Below, piece by piece: positions 19,793 to 28,628 of a stretch of DNA of 64,000 nt. The stretch is from positions 45,598 to 109,597 of the forward strand of contig JANQJS010000033.1 of the NCBI GenBank assembly GCA_028281535.1, read 5' to 3'. The stretch is from Sedimentisphaerales bacterium. GTDB taxonomy: Bacteria > Planctomycetota > Phycisphaerae > Sedimentisphaerales > SM23-30. Within the stretch, counting starts at the first letter, position 1, and each line of letters begins with the position of its first letter. Made by a program: the position numbers and the translations under genes. The notes beneath the pieces are model-generated. The model had not been told where the DNA came from. It did no database searches and saw nothing but the letters and a program-made list of their open reading frames with translations.

Positions 19793-21643
19793 ATGGAACT
19801 GAGTAAGAACCTTAACAAATTGGATGTCTTTAGCATCTCCACAGGAGCAATGTTGTCCGGCGTGTTTTTGCTACCTGGCTTAGCCTATGAACAGGCAGGA
19901 CCCGCAATATTAATTTCCTATCTTTTTGCTGCTTTACTGGCATTAACAGGTCTACTCAGCCAAGCGGAACTTGTGTCCGCGATGCCAAAAGCGGGCGGTA
20001 CCTATTTCTACATTACTCGCTCAATGGGCTCAGCGGTTGGAACCGTTTATGGGCTCATCACCTGGTTTTCATTATCATTAAAAAGTGCGTATGAACTATT
20101 CTTTATGGCTGCCCTATTGGGAGTATACATACAATGGTTTTCGCCGGTACAACAATTAATATTGGCCGTCTCATTATGCACGGTCTTTATGCTTGTCAAT
20201 CTCATCGGCGTGAAAGAAGCGGGAAAGATTCAAGTCTACCTTGTCTTTACGATATTGGCCGCACTTGCCTATTTTTGTATCAGTGCGTTTCCATCCATTG
20301 AAGAAAAACAATTTCTTCCATTTGCACCCGGAGGTTTTGATTCGATATTTAAAACAGCTGGGTTTGTTTTCATTTCATTTGGCGGCTTATTAAAAGTTGC
20401 CAGTGTAGCCGAAGAGGTAAAAAATCCTGGCAAAGTGATTCCGCAGTGCATGATTCTATCGATCCTGGTAGTAAGCCTTGTCTATTTAGTCGTTGTTTTT
20501 GTCATTATTGGTGTTCTGGATTCAAGTGTCCTCAGAGGTTCAAAATCGCCATTAACGGACGCGGCATTCCATTCGCTAGGCGACAATGGCAAAATGATTT
20601 TTGGTTTTATGACCTTACTCGCTATTTTTACTTCGGCCAATGCCGGCGTTATGACAGCGTCACGTTATCCATTGGCACTCGCTCGGGACGAAATGCTTCC
20701 AAGTGTATTTGGAAATATTAACAAGCGATTCAAAACACCCCATGCAGCAATCATTGTCACGGGATTGATTATTATTGTTGCTTTCTTTGTCCCTATTGAC
20801 AAACTCGTCAAAGCGGCATCTAGTGTGTTGATATTAACCTATATCTTTTCCTGTCTAGCAGTGATCATTCTACGCGAAAGCCATGTACAAAATTATCAAC
20901 CGCAATTTCGATCGATCTTATATCCCTGGGTTCAGGTTTTTGGGTCGATGGGCTTCTTATTGCTGCTCTATGAAATTGGATTAGAAGCTCTTGCAATGAC
21001 CTGCCTGCTCATGCTCATGGGATTTGTGCTCTATTGGTTTTATGGCCGAAAGAAAGACTCGAAAGAATATGCTCTTTTGCATCTTATTGAACGAGTGACG
21101 TCCAGAGGATTAACAGGACAAAGCGTTCATTCACTGGAAAATGAATTGAAAGAAATCATCCACGAACGTGATGAAATTCTCAAAGATCGATTTGATCATC
21201 TGGTAGAAGAATGTGCCGTGCTAGATTTTCATGAAGATATCCCCATTGATGATTTCTTTAAGAAAGCCGCTGAAGCGATGTCGAACCATTTGGAAATTGA
21301 TGCCAATACACTCAAACAACGATTTCTTGAACGAGAAAAAGAAGGATCAACCGTCATCAATCCATTCCTGGCCATTCCCCACGTGGTGGTTGAGGGAGAA
21401 AAACATTTTGATGTGCTCCTCGCTCGCAATAAGGAAGGGTTTATCTTCTCAGAAGATGCTGACAAGGTTCATACCGTCTTTATGCTAGTGGGTACCAAGG
21501 ATGAGCGTTCGTTCCACTTGACGGCTCTGGCGGCTATCGCACAAATCGTTCAGGACCCCGACTTTGAAACCCGCTGGATGAAAGCCAAAAGCGACGACGC
21601 TCTTCGAGACATCGTCCTACTCAGCAAACGCAAACGCAACTGA
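19793..21643 (+). CDS. APC-family amino acid permease fused to a PTS EIIA-type domain
   Basis: From the ATG at 19793 the protein has 617 residues. Residues 1-420 form about twelve hydrophobic segments of the amino acid-polyamine-organocation type (FSISTGAMLSGVFLLPGLAYE, PKAGGTYFYITRSMG, NPGKVIPQC, TANAGVMTASRYPLALARDEMLP). After a charged linker, residues about 470-610 match a PTS EIIA type-2/NtrN-like domain: DFFKKAAEAMSNHL, the phospho-acceptor context NPFLAIPHVVV with the histidine in IPH, and FMLVGTKDERSFHLTALAAIAQIV. EIIA domains are phosphorylated on histidine, so regulated transport is likely. The gene starts 4 bp after murA. The transported substrate is not evident. Confidence 0.85.
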   Translation: MELSKNLNKLDVFSISTGAMLSGVFLLPGLAYEQAGPAILISYLFAALLALTGLLSQAELVSAMPKAGGTYFYITRSMGSAVGTVYGLITWFSLSLKSAYELFFMAALLGVYIQWFSPVQQLILAVSLCTVFMLVNLIGVKEAGKIQVYLVFTILAALAYFCISAFPSIEEKQFLPFAPGGFDSIFKTAGFVFISFGGLLKVASVAEEVKNPGKVIPQCMILSILVVSLVYLVVVFVIIGVLDSSVLRGSKSPLTDAAFHSLGDNGKMIFGFMTLLAIFTSANAGVMTASRYPLALARDEMLPSVFGNINKRFKTPHAAIIVTGLIIIVAFFVPIDKLVKAASSVLILTYIFSCLAVIILRESHVQNYQPQFRSILYPWVQVFGSMGFLLLLYEIGLEALAMTCLLMLMGFVLYWFYGRKKDSKEYALLHLIERVTSRGLTGQSVHSLENELKEIIHERDEILKDRFDHLVEECAVLDFHEDIPIDDFFKKAAEAMSNHLEIDANTLKQRFLEREKEGSTVINPFLAIPHVVVEGEKHFDVLLARNKEGFIFSEDADKVHTVFMLVGTKDERSFHLTALAAIAQIVQDPDFETRWMKAKSDDALRDIVLLSKRKRN

Positions 21644-21729
21644 CAGGCATTCGCCTGTTTTACCGCCGCGATCATTTGATAGTAACCCGCTCTCGCTGCT
21701 TGCTACGACTTGTATTAATTTGTTCTTTG

Positions 21730-21810
21730 GTGCCATGTCCACGCTTGCGTGGACATGCGAATCATGTTACAAAGCTTATACATATGCTCAGGCAAACGTG
21801 GTCATGGCAC
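21730..21810. repeat. Short element with GTGCCATG inverted ends (copy 1 of a dispersed family)
   Basis: The left end (21730-21757) contains GTGCCATG followed by a perfect 10-bp stem, CATGTCCACG and CGTGGACATG, around a CTTG loop. The right end (21781-21810) is an inverted, diverged copy ending CATGGCAC. Related units occur at 35209, 35435, 62845 and 62932. The element lies in the gap between the permease and the universal stress gene. It resembles a palindromic MITE or REP-like repeat; it could also act as a transcript end. Confidence 0.65.
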
Positions 21811-21848
21811 TAGACGATCATAAATTATTAGGAATTTAAATTAAATAA

Positions 21849-22685
21849 ATGAATCAACGTACCGTATTACATCCGACTGATTTTTCTCGTGCGAGTGAAT
21901 TGGCATTTGCTCATGCACTGGCTTATGCCGTAGCGCGTCAGGCAAAACTCGTTTTACTGCACGTGGATAAAGATAAAAAGAATGATCATTGGATGGATTT
22001 CCCCGCCGTTCGTAGTACGCTTCAACGATGGGGGTATCTTCAAGAGAATAGTCACCGTGAGGATGTCTTTGAGAAATTAGGGGTTTTGGTCAAAAAACAT
22101 ACGATCCATAAAAGTAATATCACTGCGGGAATTCTTAACTACATTAAAGAAGCTCCTGCTTCGCTCATGGTGCTTGCCAGCGAAGGCCGTGAAGGTGTGC
22201 CTCGACTGTTGCATGGCTCTATTGCCGAATCGTTAGCGCGTCACTCAAAGGTCATGACCTTGTTTGTTCCTCATGGCAGCCAGGGATTTGTTAGTCTGCA
22301 AGATGGCAGCGTCTCGCTCCAAAGAATTTTGTGCCCTATTGACAAAACTCCCAGTCCCAATTTGATGCTGGAACGTGTCGCAACCCATGCAGGGATGGTC
22401 GCTCAAGCCACAGGGCAAGCAGTTGAAGTACAACTCCTCTATGTAGGAAAAGAACCCAACATGCCAGCAGTTAATTTACCTGAAGTGCCTATGGTTTACT
22501 GGTCTGAAATAATACACGAAGGACAAGTTGCCGAAGAAATCCTTACAGCCAGCGACCGATTTAATACCGATATGATCGCGATGGCCACCCAAACCAAACA
22601 CCGCCTGAAAAACCTCATCCACGGCAGCACCACCGAAAAAGTTCTCCGCCAAACCAGCTGCCCTCTTCTCGCCGTACCGACCTAA
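21849..22685 (+). CDS. Tandem universal stress protein (two UspA domains)
   Basis: The 278-residue protein has two UspA folds. Domain one starts RTVLHPTDFSRASELAFAHALAYA, and its ATP-type loop reads ASEGREGVPRLLHGSIAESLARHS. Domain two begins near residue 155 (QRILCPIDKTPSP) and ends ATQTKHRLKNLIHGSTTEKVLRQTSCPLLAVPT, the Gx2Gx9GS/T nucleotide-binding signature. Usp proteins respond to stress and often associate with transporters or bind ATP. The preceding permease-EIIA gene is 205 bp away with a repeat element between, so co-transcription is doubtful. It converges with the next gene, only 4 bp between the two stop codons. Confidence 0.88.
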   Translation: MNQRTVLHPTDFSRASELAFAHALAYAVARQAKLVLLHVDKDKKNDHWMDFPAVRSTLQRWGYLQENSHREDVFEKLGVLVKKHTIHKSNITAGILNYIKEAPASLMVLASEGREGVPRLLHGSIAESLARHSKVMTLFVPHGSQGFVSLQDGSVSLQRILCPIDKTPSPNLMLERVATHAGMVAQATGQAVEVQLLYVGKEPNMPAVNLPEVPMVYWSEIIHEGQVAEEILTASDRFNTDMIAMATQTKHRLKNLIHGSTTEKVLRQTSCPLLAVPT

Positions 22686-22689
22686 TCAC

Positions 22690-25365
22690 TTATTTCATTA
22701 ACTGCCAAACAATCCAATCGCCACCCTCTTCGTTATATCCATATTTATCAGAATAATCACCACTTCGTTGGCCGCCATCATCATCTAAATCCCATCCACA
22801 GCTATACAAGAGGACCCTGTCTTCAAGAACTTGATATTGCAATGCTTGATCACAAAATGGATCATCAGGAATTTTATCAATGATTTTTTTCTGTAGCAAT
22901 TCTTCTAATGAATCAGGGTATTCATTCTTTTGTAAATGATATTTTTTAACTTCAATTAATACTTTTAATGTATCATGATATACTTTATTTAGACTAGAAT
23001 AAATTCCCGAAAGTAAAGGAGCATCTACTAGATATTCAAAAAACTTATCTGATGGGTGAAGAGGCGTTTGTTCAAAAAAAGCAGGTTCGATTGATTGTTG
23101 ATAAGGAGTTAAACCTACCATACGATCAAGATAATCAAAATACTCTTGAGTCATTTTTTCATGCCTATCCCGCTTTAACATCAACCCGGCAAAAATATCT
23201 AGTATCATCTCATCAAATCGATCTTCATAATCAAACACAGACATATGTTCCCCGAAAATCATAAGTAACCTTGGTATTGCTCTTCCACCAAATAACTTCC
23301 CTTCAGTAAAACTAGCTTGCGTAACACTTTCAAAAGTGAGCCTCTCAGCCGAATACCCAAATTTCGGATAATCTTTTTCAAGGTAAAGTTTTAGGTGTGA
23401 TTCAATTAAATCTAAATCAGTCACATCATTAATTTTATATTGAATGATATCATACAAACAAGAATATCCTAATCGCCCAAAACGCATCCCATAAAATTGT
23501 TCAATGGTCGTTAATTTATCATTTTGCATTTGACAAGAAACTTTGACAACCAGTGACGCCAGTTCTATCGCTTTATCCATATCATTTTGATACAGATTCA
23601 GAAGTGACTGATAATATGTTTTTTCCGACAAATGTTGTATTCCCGATAGATAGTCAATACGAAGATCATTCAGATTTTCAATTTCCTCAGATGTTGCATA
23701 TTTTGGATAAAAGTATTTATTAGCTCCTGTTTTAAGATATTCGAAGGCGTCCATCTTAATGCGACTGAAATCTTCGATCATTGCTAAAGAGTTAGGATCT
23801 AGCACAAATTCAGTTCTTTTAAATTTAATCCACTCCTGACAAACACCAACAATTATCCCATGCAAACGTTTTTCAGATTCATCTAAATCTTCAACAGAGT
23901 ACGACATGGGTTTCTTTTTATCTTCAACCCAATCTAGATAATGTATATATATGGAATCTAAGCCCTTTTTCAGATGTAGTTCACCATCAATGATGGCCAT
24001 ATATAAATCATCCATTAGAAATGAGAGTTTGCGTTCATTTTTAGGATTGGAGTTTCTTGGAGAATCAGGTCGTTTTTTCTTTTTATTAAATAAACTAAAT
24101 CCATTAAAGAAAGTCCCTTCTTTATACTCATATACAGGATCAAGACCATTCTCAATTTTTTCATAAATAACAGACTTATCTTTTTCGTCTAGTTGCTCCC
24201 AACAAAGCTGAAATTTATTAACAAACTCATGAACTGCGTTTTGTTTTTCTAATAGTATCTCTTGAAAATATATTCCAAAAGGCCCTTCTAAATCTATCTC
24301 TCTCAGCTTATCCATATATCCCCCAGGAGGTTTTTTATACAATGCAAATGCCTTCTGGTAATCATGCCATCCATTTTGCTCTTCAGGAATATCGAGGCGC
24401 ACCAATTGATTTAATTTTTCCACATAATCCACACGAATAACAGGCTTGACAGATAATATATACCAACACCAACCATAGATACTTCCAATAGTGACCAGAC
24501 ACACTATAGTGGTAACGCCTATAAAGCAAAACGGCGGAAACCAACGATTTTTTATCCCATGAAGTGATTTTGAATCAACTATTTTACCATCAGAAGCAAG
24601 TTGCTCATTATTTTTACAAAAGTAGAGATTCAGAAAGAAGAGAATAAATATGATTTCAACAGGTGCCGTCAAAAGAAAATAAAGAAAATAGATAATCACT
24701 TTAACAATAAACGCATCCTCAAACAGAAAGAAGACATTTAACAATAAAATAGGAAACCAAATAATGATTTTTACACAAAGGACCGCAAACAGTATGGTGC
24801 AAACTCGCCACCATTGCTCGGAAATCACCTCTTGACTTTCCTTTAAAGCCGCTGAGCCCTCAATCTGCCTAAACATGAGAATGTAAGGGGAAAATGTATA
24901 ATCAAAAAATCGCTTAATACCTGGAATAATAAAAATTAATGTGCGTAACAATACAAACAATATGCCATAAATTGCAGTGACCACGAGAGGCAGGCAGTTC
25001 ACCAAGGTCATTTTAATCATCGACCAAATCGAGGCTGATTTCCCCAATGAACGTTGCCCAACCAAATGTGACAATGCCAAAATAACCATCCAATTCAAAA
25101 AGATGCTGGCACCGATAACGATTCCAACATAAGTGTACAACATCGCCTCATAACCATATTTTTGGACAAACTCGATCATCCACTGATAAGGAAAAAGTGC
25201 TGTAAATACAGCCATAGGAGAACACATGATGACAGTAACCGTTAAGATCTTCCAGAATGATTGAAAGTAAAGCCTCAAACTTTTAGAGATTAGGGTCATC
25301 ATACTCAAATGGAATTTATTCAGATCTTCAATCATAAGCAAACTGGACGGAGAACACCTCGACAT
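22690..25365 (-). CDS. Large membrane protein of unknown function with C-terminal pseudopilin-like segment
   Basis: I do not recognise this 891-residue protein as a whole. Residues about 35-270 contain six or so hydrophobic segments (SFWKILTVTVIMCSPMAVF, MLYTYVGIVIGASIFLNWMVILAL, LVVTAIYGILFVLLRTLIFIIPGI and others), resembling a membrane domain of unknown function. Another membrane segment lies near 280-305. The long soluble part is charged. Its last about 95 residues (LIEVKKYHLQKNEYPDSLEEL, IPDDPFCDQALQY, YSCGWDLDDDGG) resemble the C-terminal part of GspG-type major pseudopilins. The ATG at 25365 lacks a clear Shine-Dalgarno sequence; ATGs at codons 11 and 22 are alternatives. No operon partner is evident. 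Confidence 0.7.
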   Translation of the reverse strand: MSRCSPSSLLMIEDLNKFHLSMMTLISKSLRLYFQSFWKILTVTVIMCSPMAVFTALFPYQWMIEFVQKYGYEAMLYTYVGIVIGASIFLNWMVILALSHLVGQRSLGKSASIWSMIKMTLVNCLPLVVTAIYGILFVLLRTLIFIIPGIKRFFDYTFSPYILMFRQIEGSAALKESQEVISEQWWRVCTILFAVLCVKIIIWFPILLLNVFFLFEDAFIVKVIIYFLYFLLTAPVEIIFILFFLNLYFCKNNEQLASDGKIVDSKSLHGIKNRWFPPFCFIGVTTIVCLVTIGSIYGWCWYILSVKPVIRVDYVEKLNQLVRLDIPEEQNGWHDYQKAFALYKKPPGGYMDKLREIDLEGPFGIYFQEILLEKQNAVHEFVNKFQLCWEQLDEKDKSVIYEKIENGLDPVYEYKEGTFFNGFSLFNKKKKRPDSPRNSNPKNERKLSFLMDDLYMAIIDGELHLKKGLDSIYIHYLDWVEDKKKPMSYSVEDLDESEKRLHGIIVGVCQEWIKFKRTEFVLDPNSLAMIEDFSRIKMDAFEYLKTGANKYFYPKYATSEEIENLNDLRIDYLSGIQHLSEKTYYQSLLNLYQNDMDKAIELASLVVKVSCQMQNDKLTTIEQFYGMRFGRLGYSCLYDIIQYKINDVTDLDLIESHLKLYLEKDYPKFGYSAERLTFESVTQASFTEGKLFGGRAIPRLLMIFGEHMSVFDYEDRFDEMILDIFAGLMLKRDRHEKMTQEYFDYLDRMVGLTPYQQSIEPAFFEQTPLHPSDKFFEYLVDAPLLSGIYSSLNKVYHDTLKVLIEVKKYHLQKNEYPDSLEELLQKKIIDKIPDDPFCDQALQYQVLEDRVLLYSCGWDLDDDGGQRSGDYSDKYGYNEEGGDWIVWQLMK

Positions 25366-25571
25366 ATAAAACGCTACATAAATAAAAAATTAATTCAATT
25401 GATTATACGATGATTTTAAAATTTGACATGGAAAATTGTTTAGAATCACATAAATTGTTATCAAATGAATTGAAATATAAGAAATAGATACCCCCAGCCC
25501 ATTAAACCAATGACTTTTATGACATTATCAAACAATCTTTGTACGCACTCTCTCTCAAGGTCTCCCAGGTA

Positions 25572-26399
25572 CTAACAACCCCGCCGATCCGATTTATCTA
25601 ATATTGCATGTCGAATTAAACGCGGTAAATCCCTGATACTATCCATAATGGCATGTGCCTGATCAACTCGGTCGAGCCAATCGGCTTGTTGATATTTACC
25701 TGTTCGCACTAAAATTCCCCGTACACCACAGTTTTGTGCCCCTAAAATGTCGCTTTCCAAATCATCACCAACCATTAAAACACCAGGAGCCTTAACCGCC
25801 ATGGAATTGACTGCCATTTCAAAAAATAGTTTGTTAGGTTTGCCAAACACAACATTGCATAGTTGGCCACTACTGTACTCTAATGCTGAAACGAATGCTC
25901 CCACGTCTAATTGAAGCCCCTGATGTGTTTTCCAATACCGATTGCGTTGAAGTGCCACTAAAGTCGCACCATTTAACAAACATCGCAACGCTTGATTAAG
26001 CCGATCGATATTCCATTCATCCCCCATATCCCCCATTAGCACAATATCAGCATTTTCATCATCGGTTAATGGCAAACAAGATAAGTCAGAATGAAGATTT
26101 GAATGAACGAGCGTAAATACACCCTTTCTGAATGATTGATTTTTAAGCCACTGGCATGCAGAAACACAAGGCGTAAAGATCCAGTTATCGGGTATACTCA
26201 TTCCCAACTTTGATAATCGTTCTTTTACCTGCTCTCTATTCTTAGCTGTGGTATTTGTAAGAAATCGAATTTGAATATCATGAGAAATGAGCCAATCAAT
26301 GCTCTCTTGAGCACCGGCAATTAAATGCCCTTCGACATACACCGTTCCATCCAGATCGAGTAAAACGGCAGATATAGGTACATCGTAGTGATTAATCAT
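25572..26399 (-). CDS. HAD-IIA family phosphatase (NagD-like)
   Basis: The 275-residue protein has the haloacid dehalogenase motifs. Motif I is LLDLDGTVY (D18, D20), motif II LTNTTAKNREQ, and the lysine lies in VVFGKPNKLFFE. The acidic motif is MVGDDLESDILGAQNCG. The cap position between motifs II and III marks the NagD/HAD-IIA subfamily, which dephosphorylates nucleotides or sugar phosphates such as p-nitrophenyl phosphate and 2-phosphoglycolate. The physiological substrate is not predictable. It stands alone between a membrane hypothetical and the divergent hemolysin-III gene. Confidence 0.88.
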   Translation of the reverse strand: MINHYDVPISAVLLDLDGTVYVEGHLIAGAQESIDWLISHDIQIRFLTNTTAKNREQVKERLSKLGMSIPDNWIFTPCVSACQWLKNQSFRKGVFTLVHSNLHSDLSCLPLTDDENADIVLMGDMGDEWNIDRLNQALRCLLNGATLVALQRNRYWKTHQGLQLDVGAFVSALEYSSGQLCNVVFGKPNKLFFEMAVNSMAVKAPGVLMVGDDLESDILGAQNCGVRGILVRTGKYQQADWLDRVDQAHAIMDSIRDLPRLIRHAILDKSDRRGC

Positions 26400-26644
26400 A
26401 CGGTCACCACATTACACCCTTTCTAATTATAGTATGACACATAAAATGGTGAAATCCACCCGTAAGCTCAATAAATTCCTTTTAAAAAATGTTCTTTACC
26501 ATTTTCATCAAAATCCCAAGCTATAACTTAAGTTACAAAACACAGTTACTAGGCGAGCATCTAAAAAATATCGAGTAAAAATTATTAAAATTAATTTGGA
26601 AAATAACGTTAAACAGGGTAATCTGCCGGGAGAAGGAATGATCA

Positions 26645-27292
26645 ATGAATAATGACGTTTGCCCAGTTTCAGGCCAATCAATTGTAGAAGAGTGGCTCAA
26701 TGCTATCACTCATGGCATCGGTGCCCTTCTCGCAGCTGCTGCACTAACCCTATTGGTGGTTTTTGCATCTTTGCACGGTAATACATGGCATATTGTGAGT
26801 TATTCTATCTTTGGTTCAACGCTCGTGCTGCTCTATAGCGCTTCTTTTGTTTATCATTCTACGCGACATCTAAAAGCAAAAAGAATTCTCCAAATCATTG
26901 ATCACTGCTGTATCTATTTACTCATCGCTGGAACCTATACACCTTTTACACTTGTCACGCTCAATGGCACATGGGGCTGGTCACTCTTTGGTGTGGTTTG
27001 GGGATTGGCCTTAGCAGGCATAGTTTTTAAGGTTCTCTTTACCAATCGATTCGATGTTCTCTCCACCCTGTTTTATATTGGCATGGGATGGCTATCGGTG
27101 ATTGCATTTAAACCTCTTGTCGCAAATCTTCCGACAGGAGGGATTATTTTATTAATCGTCGGCGGCATTCTTTATACCATCGGTGCGATCTTTTACTTAC
27201 TTGATAAAGTACCTTTTAATCATGCTGTCTGGCATCTCTTTGTTCTTGCCGGAAGTACCTGTCATTTTTTCGCCGTCTTTTTATTTGTATAA
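26645..27292 (+). CDS. Hemolysin III / PAQR-family membrane protein
   Basis: The 215-residue protein has seven predicted membrane segments and the family's histidine-bearing motifs: EEWLNAITHGIGALLA near the N-terminus, FVYHSTRH, IIDHCCIYLLIAGTYTPFTL, and NHAVWHLFVLAGSTCHFFAV at the end. PAQR/YqfA proteins are putative metal-dependent hydrolases of the inner membrane linked to membrane lipid homeostasis; bacterial members were named after Bacillus cereus hemolysin III. The start has AAGGA seven bases upstream. A perfect 21-bp inverted repeat follows its stop codon by 4 bp. Confidence 0.92.
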   Translation: MNNDVCPVSGQSIVEEWLNAITHGIGALLAAAALTLLVVFASLHGNTWHIVSYSIFGSTLVLLYSASFVYHSTRHLKAKRILQIIDHCCIYLLIAGTYTPFTLVTLNGTWGWSLFGVVWGLALAGIVFKVLFTNRFDVLSTLFYIGMGWLSVIAFKPLVANLPTGGIILLIVGGILYTIGAIFYLLDKVPFNHAVWHLFVLAGSTCHFFAVFLFV

Positions 27293-27296
27293 CCTC

Positions 27297-27351
27297 GTAG
27301 GTCAGGCCATGCCTGACAATTAAATTTACCGTCAGGCATGGCCTGACCTAC
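27297..27351. repeat. Perfect 21-bp inverted repeat (hairpin) between hemolysin-III and GNAT genes
   Basis: The arms at 27297-27317 and 27331-27351 are exact reverse complements, with a 13-base AT-rich loop. The right arm ends only 10 bases before the GNAT start codon. There is no U-run on the plus strand, so it is not a textbook intrinsic terminator. It could be a mobile palindromic repeat, a processing site or a terminator. Confidence 0.85.
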
Positions 27352-27361
27352 CAAAACTCCT

Positions 27362-27844
27362 ATGTCATTAAATATCATTCAAGCCGATCTATCAAACGAC
27401 AATCATGCTAACGTACTCATTGAACTACTCAATAGCTATGCCATGGATCCTGCAGGCGGCGGAGAGCCGCTTAATAAGTATACCCAAGACAATCTCATTG
27501 ACCAGCTCAGCAAAACACCGAACCACCTAAGCTTCATTGCGTTTTCTGATGATCAACCTGCGGGCTTGGCGATTTGCTTTGAAGGCTTTTCAACCTTTGC
27601 CTGCAAACCCTTGATCAATATTCATGATTTTATCGTCACGTCTAATTTCCGTTGTAAAGGCATTGGAAAAGCTCTTATAGAAGCTATTCAACAAGAAGCT
27701 CAGCAACGAGGGTGCTGTAAAATTACCCTCGAAGTTTTAGAGAACAATCACCACGCCATCAGCCTCTACAAAAAATGTGGTTTTGTCGGTTACGAACTTT
27801 CAGAAGACATGGGCAAAGCCATGTTCATGGAAATGAAAATTTAA
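27362..27844 (+). CDS. GNAT-family N-acetyltransferase
   Basis: The 160-residue protein has the GNAT fold: beta-strand and helix N-terminus, INIHDFIVTSNFRCKGIGKALIEAIQQEA (acetyl-CoA pyrophosphate loop RCKGIGKA near residues 98-105) and the C-terminal HHAISLYKKCGFVGYE. It acetylates an unknown amine. No Shine-Dalgarno sequence precedes the ATG; a strong hairpin ends 10 bases upstream, which may affect initiation. The next gene begins 123 bp downstream. Confidence 0.88.
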   Translation: MSLNIIQADLSNDNHANVLIELLNSYAMDPAGGGEPLNKYTQDNLIDQLSKTPNHLSFIAFSDDQPAGLAICFEGFSTFACKPLINIHDFIVTSNFRCKGIGKALIEAIQQEAQQRGCCKITLEVLENNHHAISLYKKCGFVGYELSEDMGKAMFMEMKI

Positions 27845-27967
27845 ATTTTCTGGAACCATCCCTACTTCTACCTGTCTAATTATTACAATTGTTTTGATCT
27901 CAATCGGCCTAGCACGAAATTCTTAATATAGCTCAATCCGTCTCTACACATTAAAGGAGATATCAAT

Positions 27968-28513
27968 ATGATCAAACATATTTGGCGACTAAATGGTTTT
28001 ATTTTTTCTCTTTCAATTATCATATTTTTCATAGGGATTCTCGCATTGCCTTCATTAATCAATGGGTTTTCACCTCATCAAACTTATGCCGAAAAACACA
28101 ACATCATCATCCCTACTAAAAAATCAAACTTGGTTCAACTGGCTCTAAATTTCTCTAAACGCTTTGAAGCAAGAACAATATCACCACCTAATTCACCTAT
28201 TGTAAATCCACCCATTCCAGAAATAATAAAGTCACCACCCACCTCCGAACCAGTAATAATTATAAAGCCACCTGAACCGCCGACAAATATTGAAAAAATT
28301 ATTCCGCCCCCCTCTTTCATCCTCCAAGCAACATTTATGATAGGTAATATTGATAAACAAGCTTGGATTCAAACAAGTCGCAAACAAAAACGACTTTATC
28401 ATGAAGGTCAAAAAATAGGAAACTATTCCATCCATACAATAAAACATGGTGAGATTACAGTAGAACGTGAAGGAAAAACATTTACCTTAAATATTCCTAA
28501 AAATATTATCTAA
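27968..28513 (+). CDS. Membrane-anchored GspC/PilP-like protein
   Basis: The 181-residue protein has one N-terminal membrane anchor (residues about 12-35), a proline-rich periplasmic linker (about 75-115) and a small C-terminal beta domain. That domain reads FILQATFMIGNIDKQAWIQ, YHEGQKIGNYSIHTIKHGEITVEREGKTFTLNI. The layout matches the HR region of type II secretion GspC and the pilotin-like PilP, which connect inner- and outer-membrane parts of secretion or pilus machines. No other secretion genes are adjacent. Translation starts at 27968 with AAAGGAG eight bases upstream. The family assignment is by resemblance only. Confidence 0.6.
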   Translation: MIKHIWRLNGFIFSLSIIIFFIGILALPSLINGFSPHQTYAEKHNIIIPTKKSNLVQLALNFSKRFEARTISPPNSPIVNPPIPEIIKSPPTSEPVIIIKPPEPPTNIEKIIPPPSFILQATFMIGNIDKQAWIQTSRKQKRLYHEGQKIGNYSIHTIKHGEITVEREGKTFTLNIPKNII

Positions 28514-28556
28514 AAGCCAGTTGAGATCGACTTAAATTTTAATCTAAGATAGACAT

Positions 28557-28598
28557 AAAAAAACCCTCAAGCGATCGTCACTTGAGGGTTTCAGTCTT
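28557..28598. terminator. Bidirectional intrinsic terminator
   Basis: An 11-bp perfect stem (AAACCCTCAAG at 28561-28571, CTTGAGGGTTT at 28581-28591) has T-runs on both strands: CTTTTTT on the plus side, and seven T on the minus side opposite 28557-28563. It separates the convergent GspC-like and glycogen phosphorylase genes. Confidence 0.92.
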
Positions 28599-28628
28599 TT
28601 TTCCGCGTTTCAGCGTTATTATTTAAAA

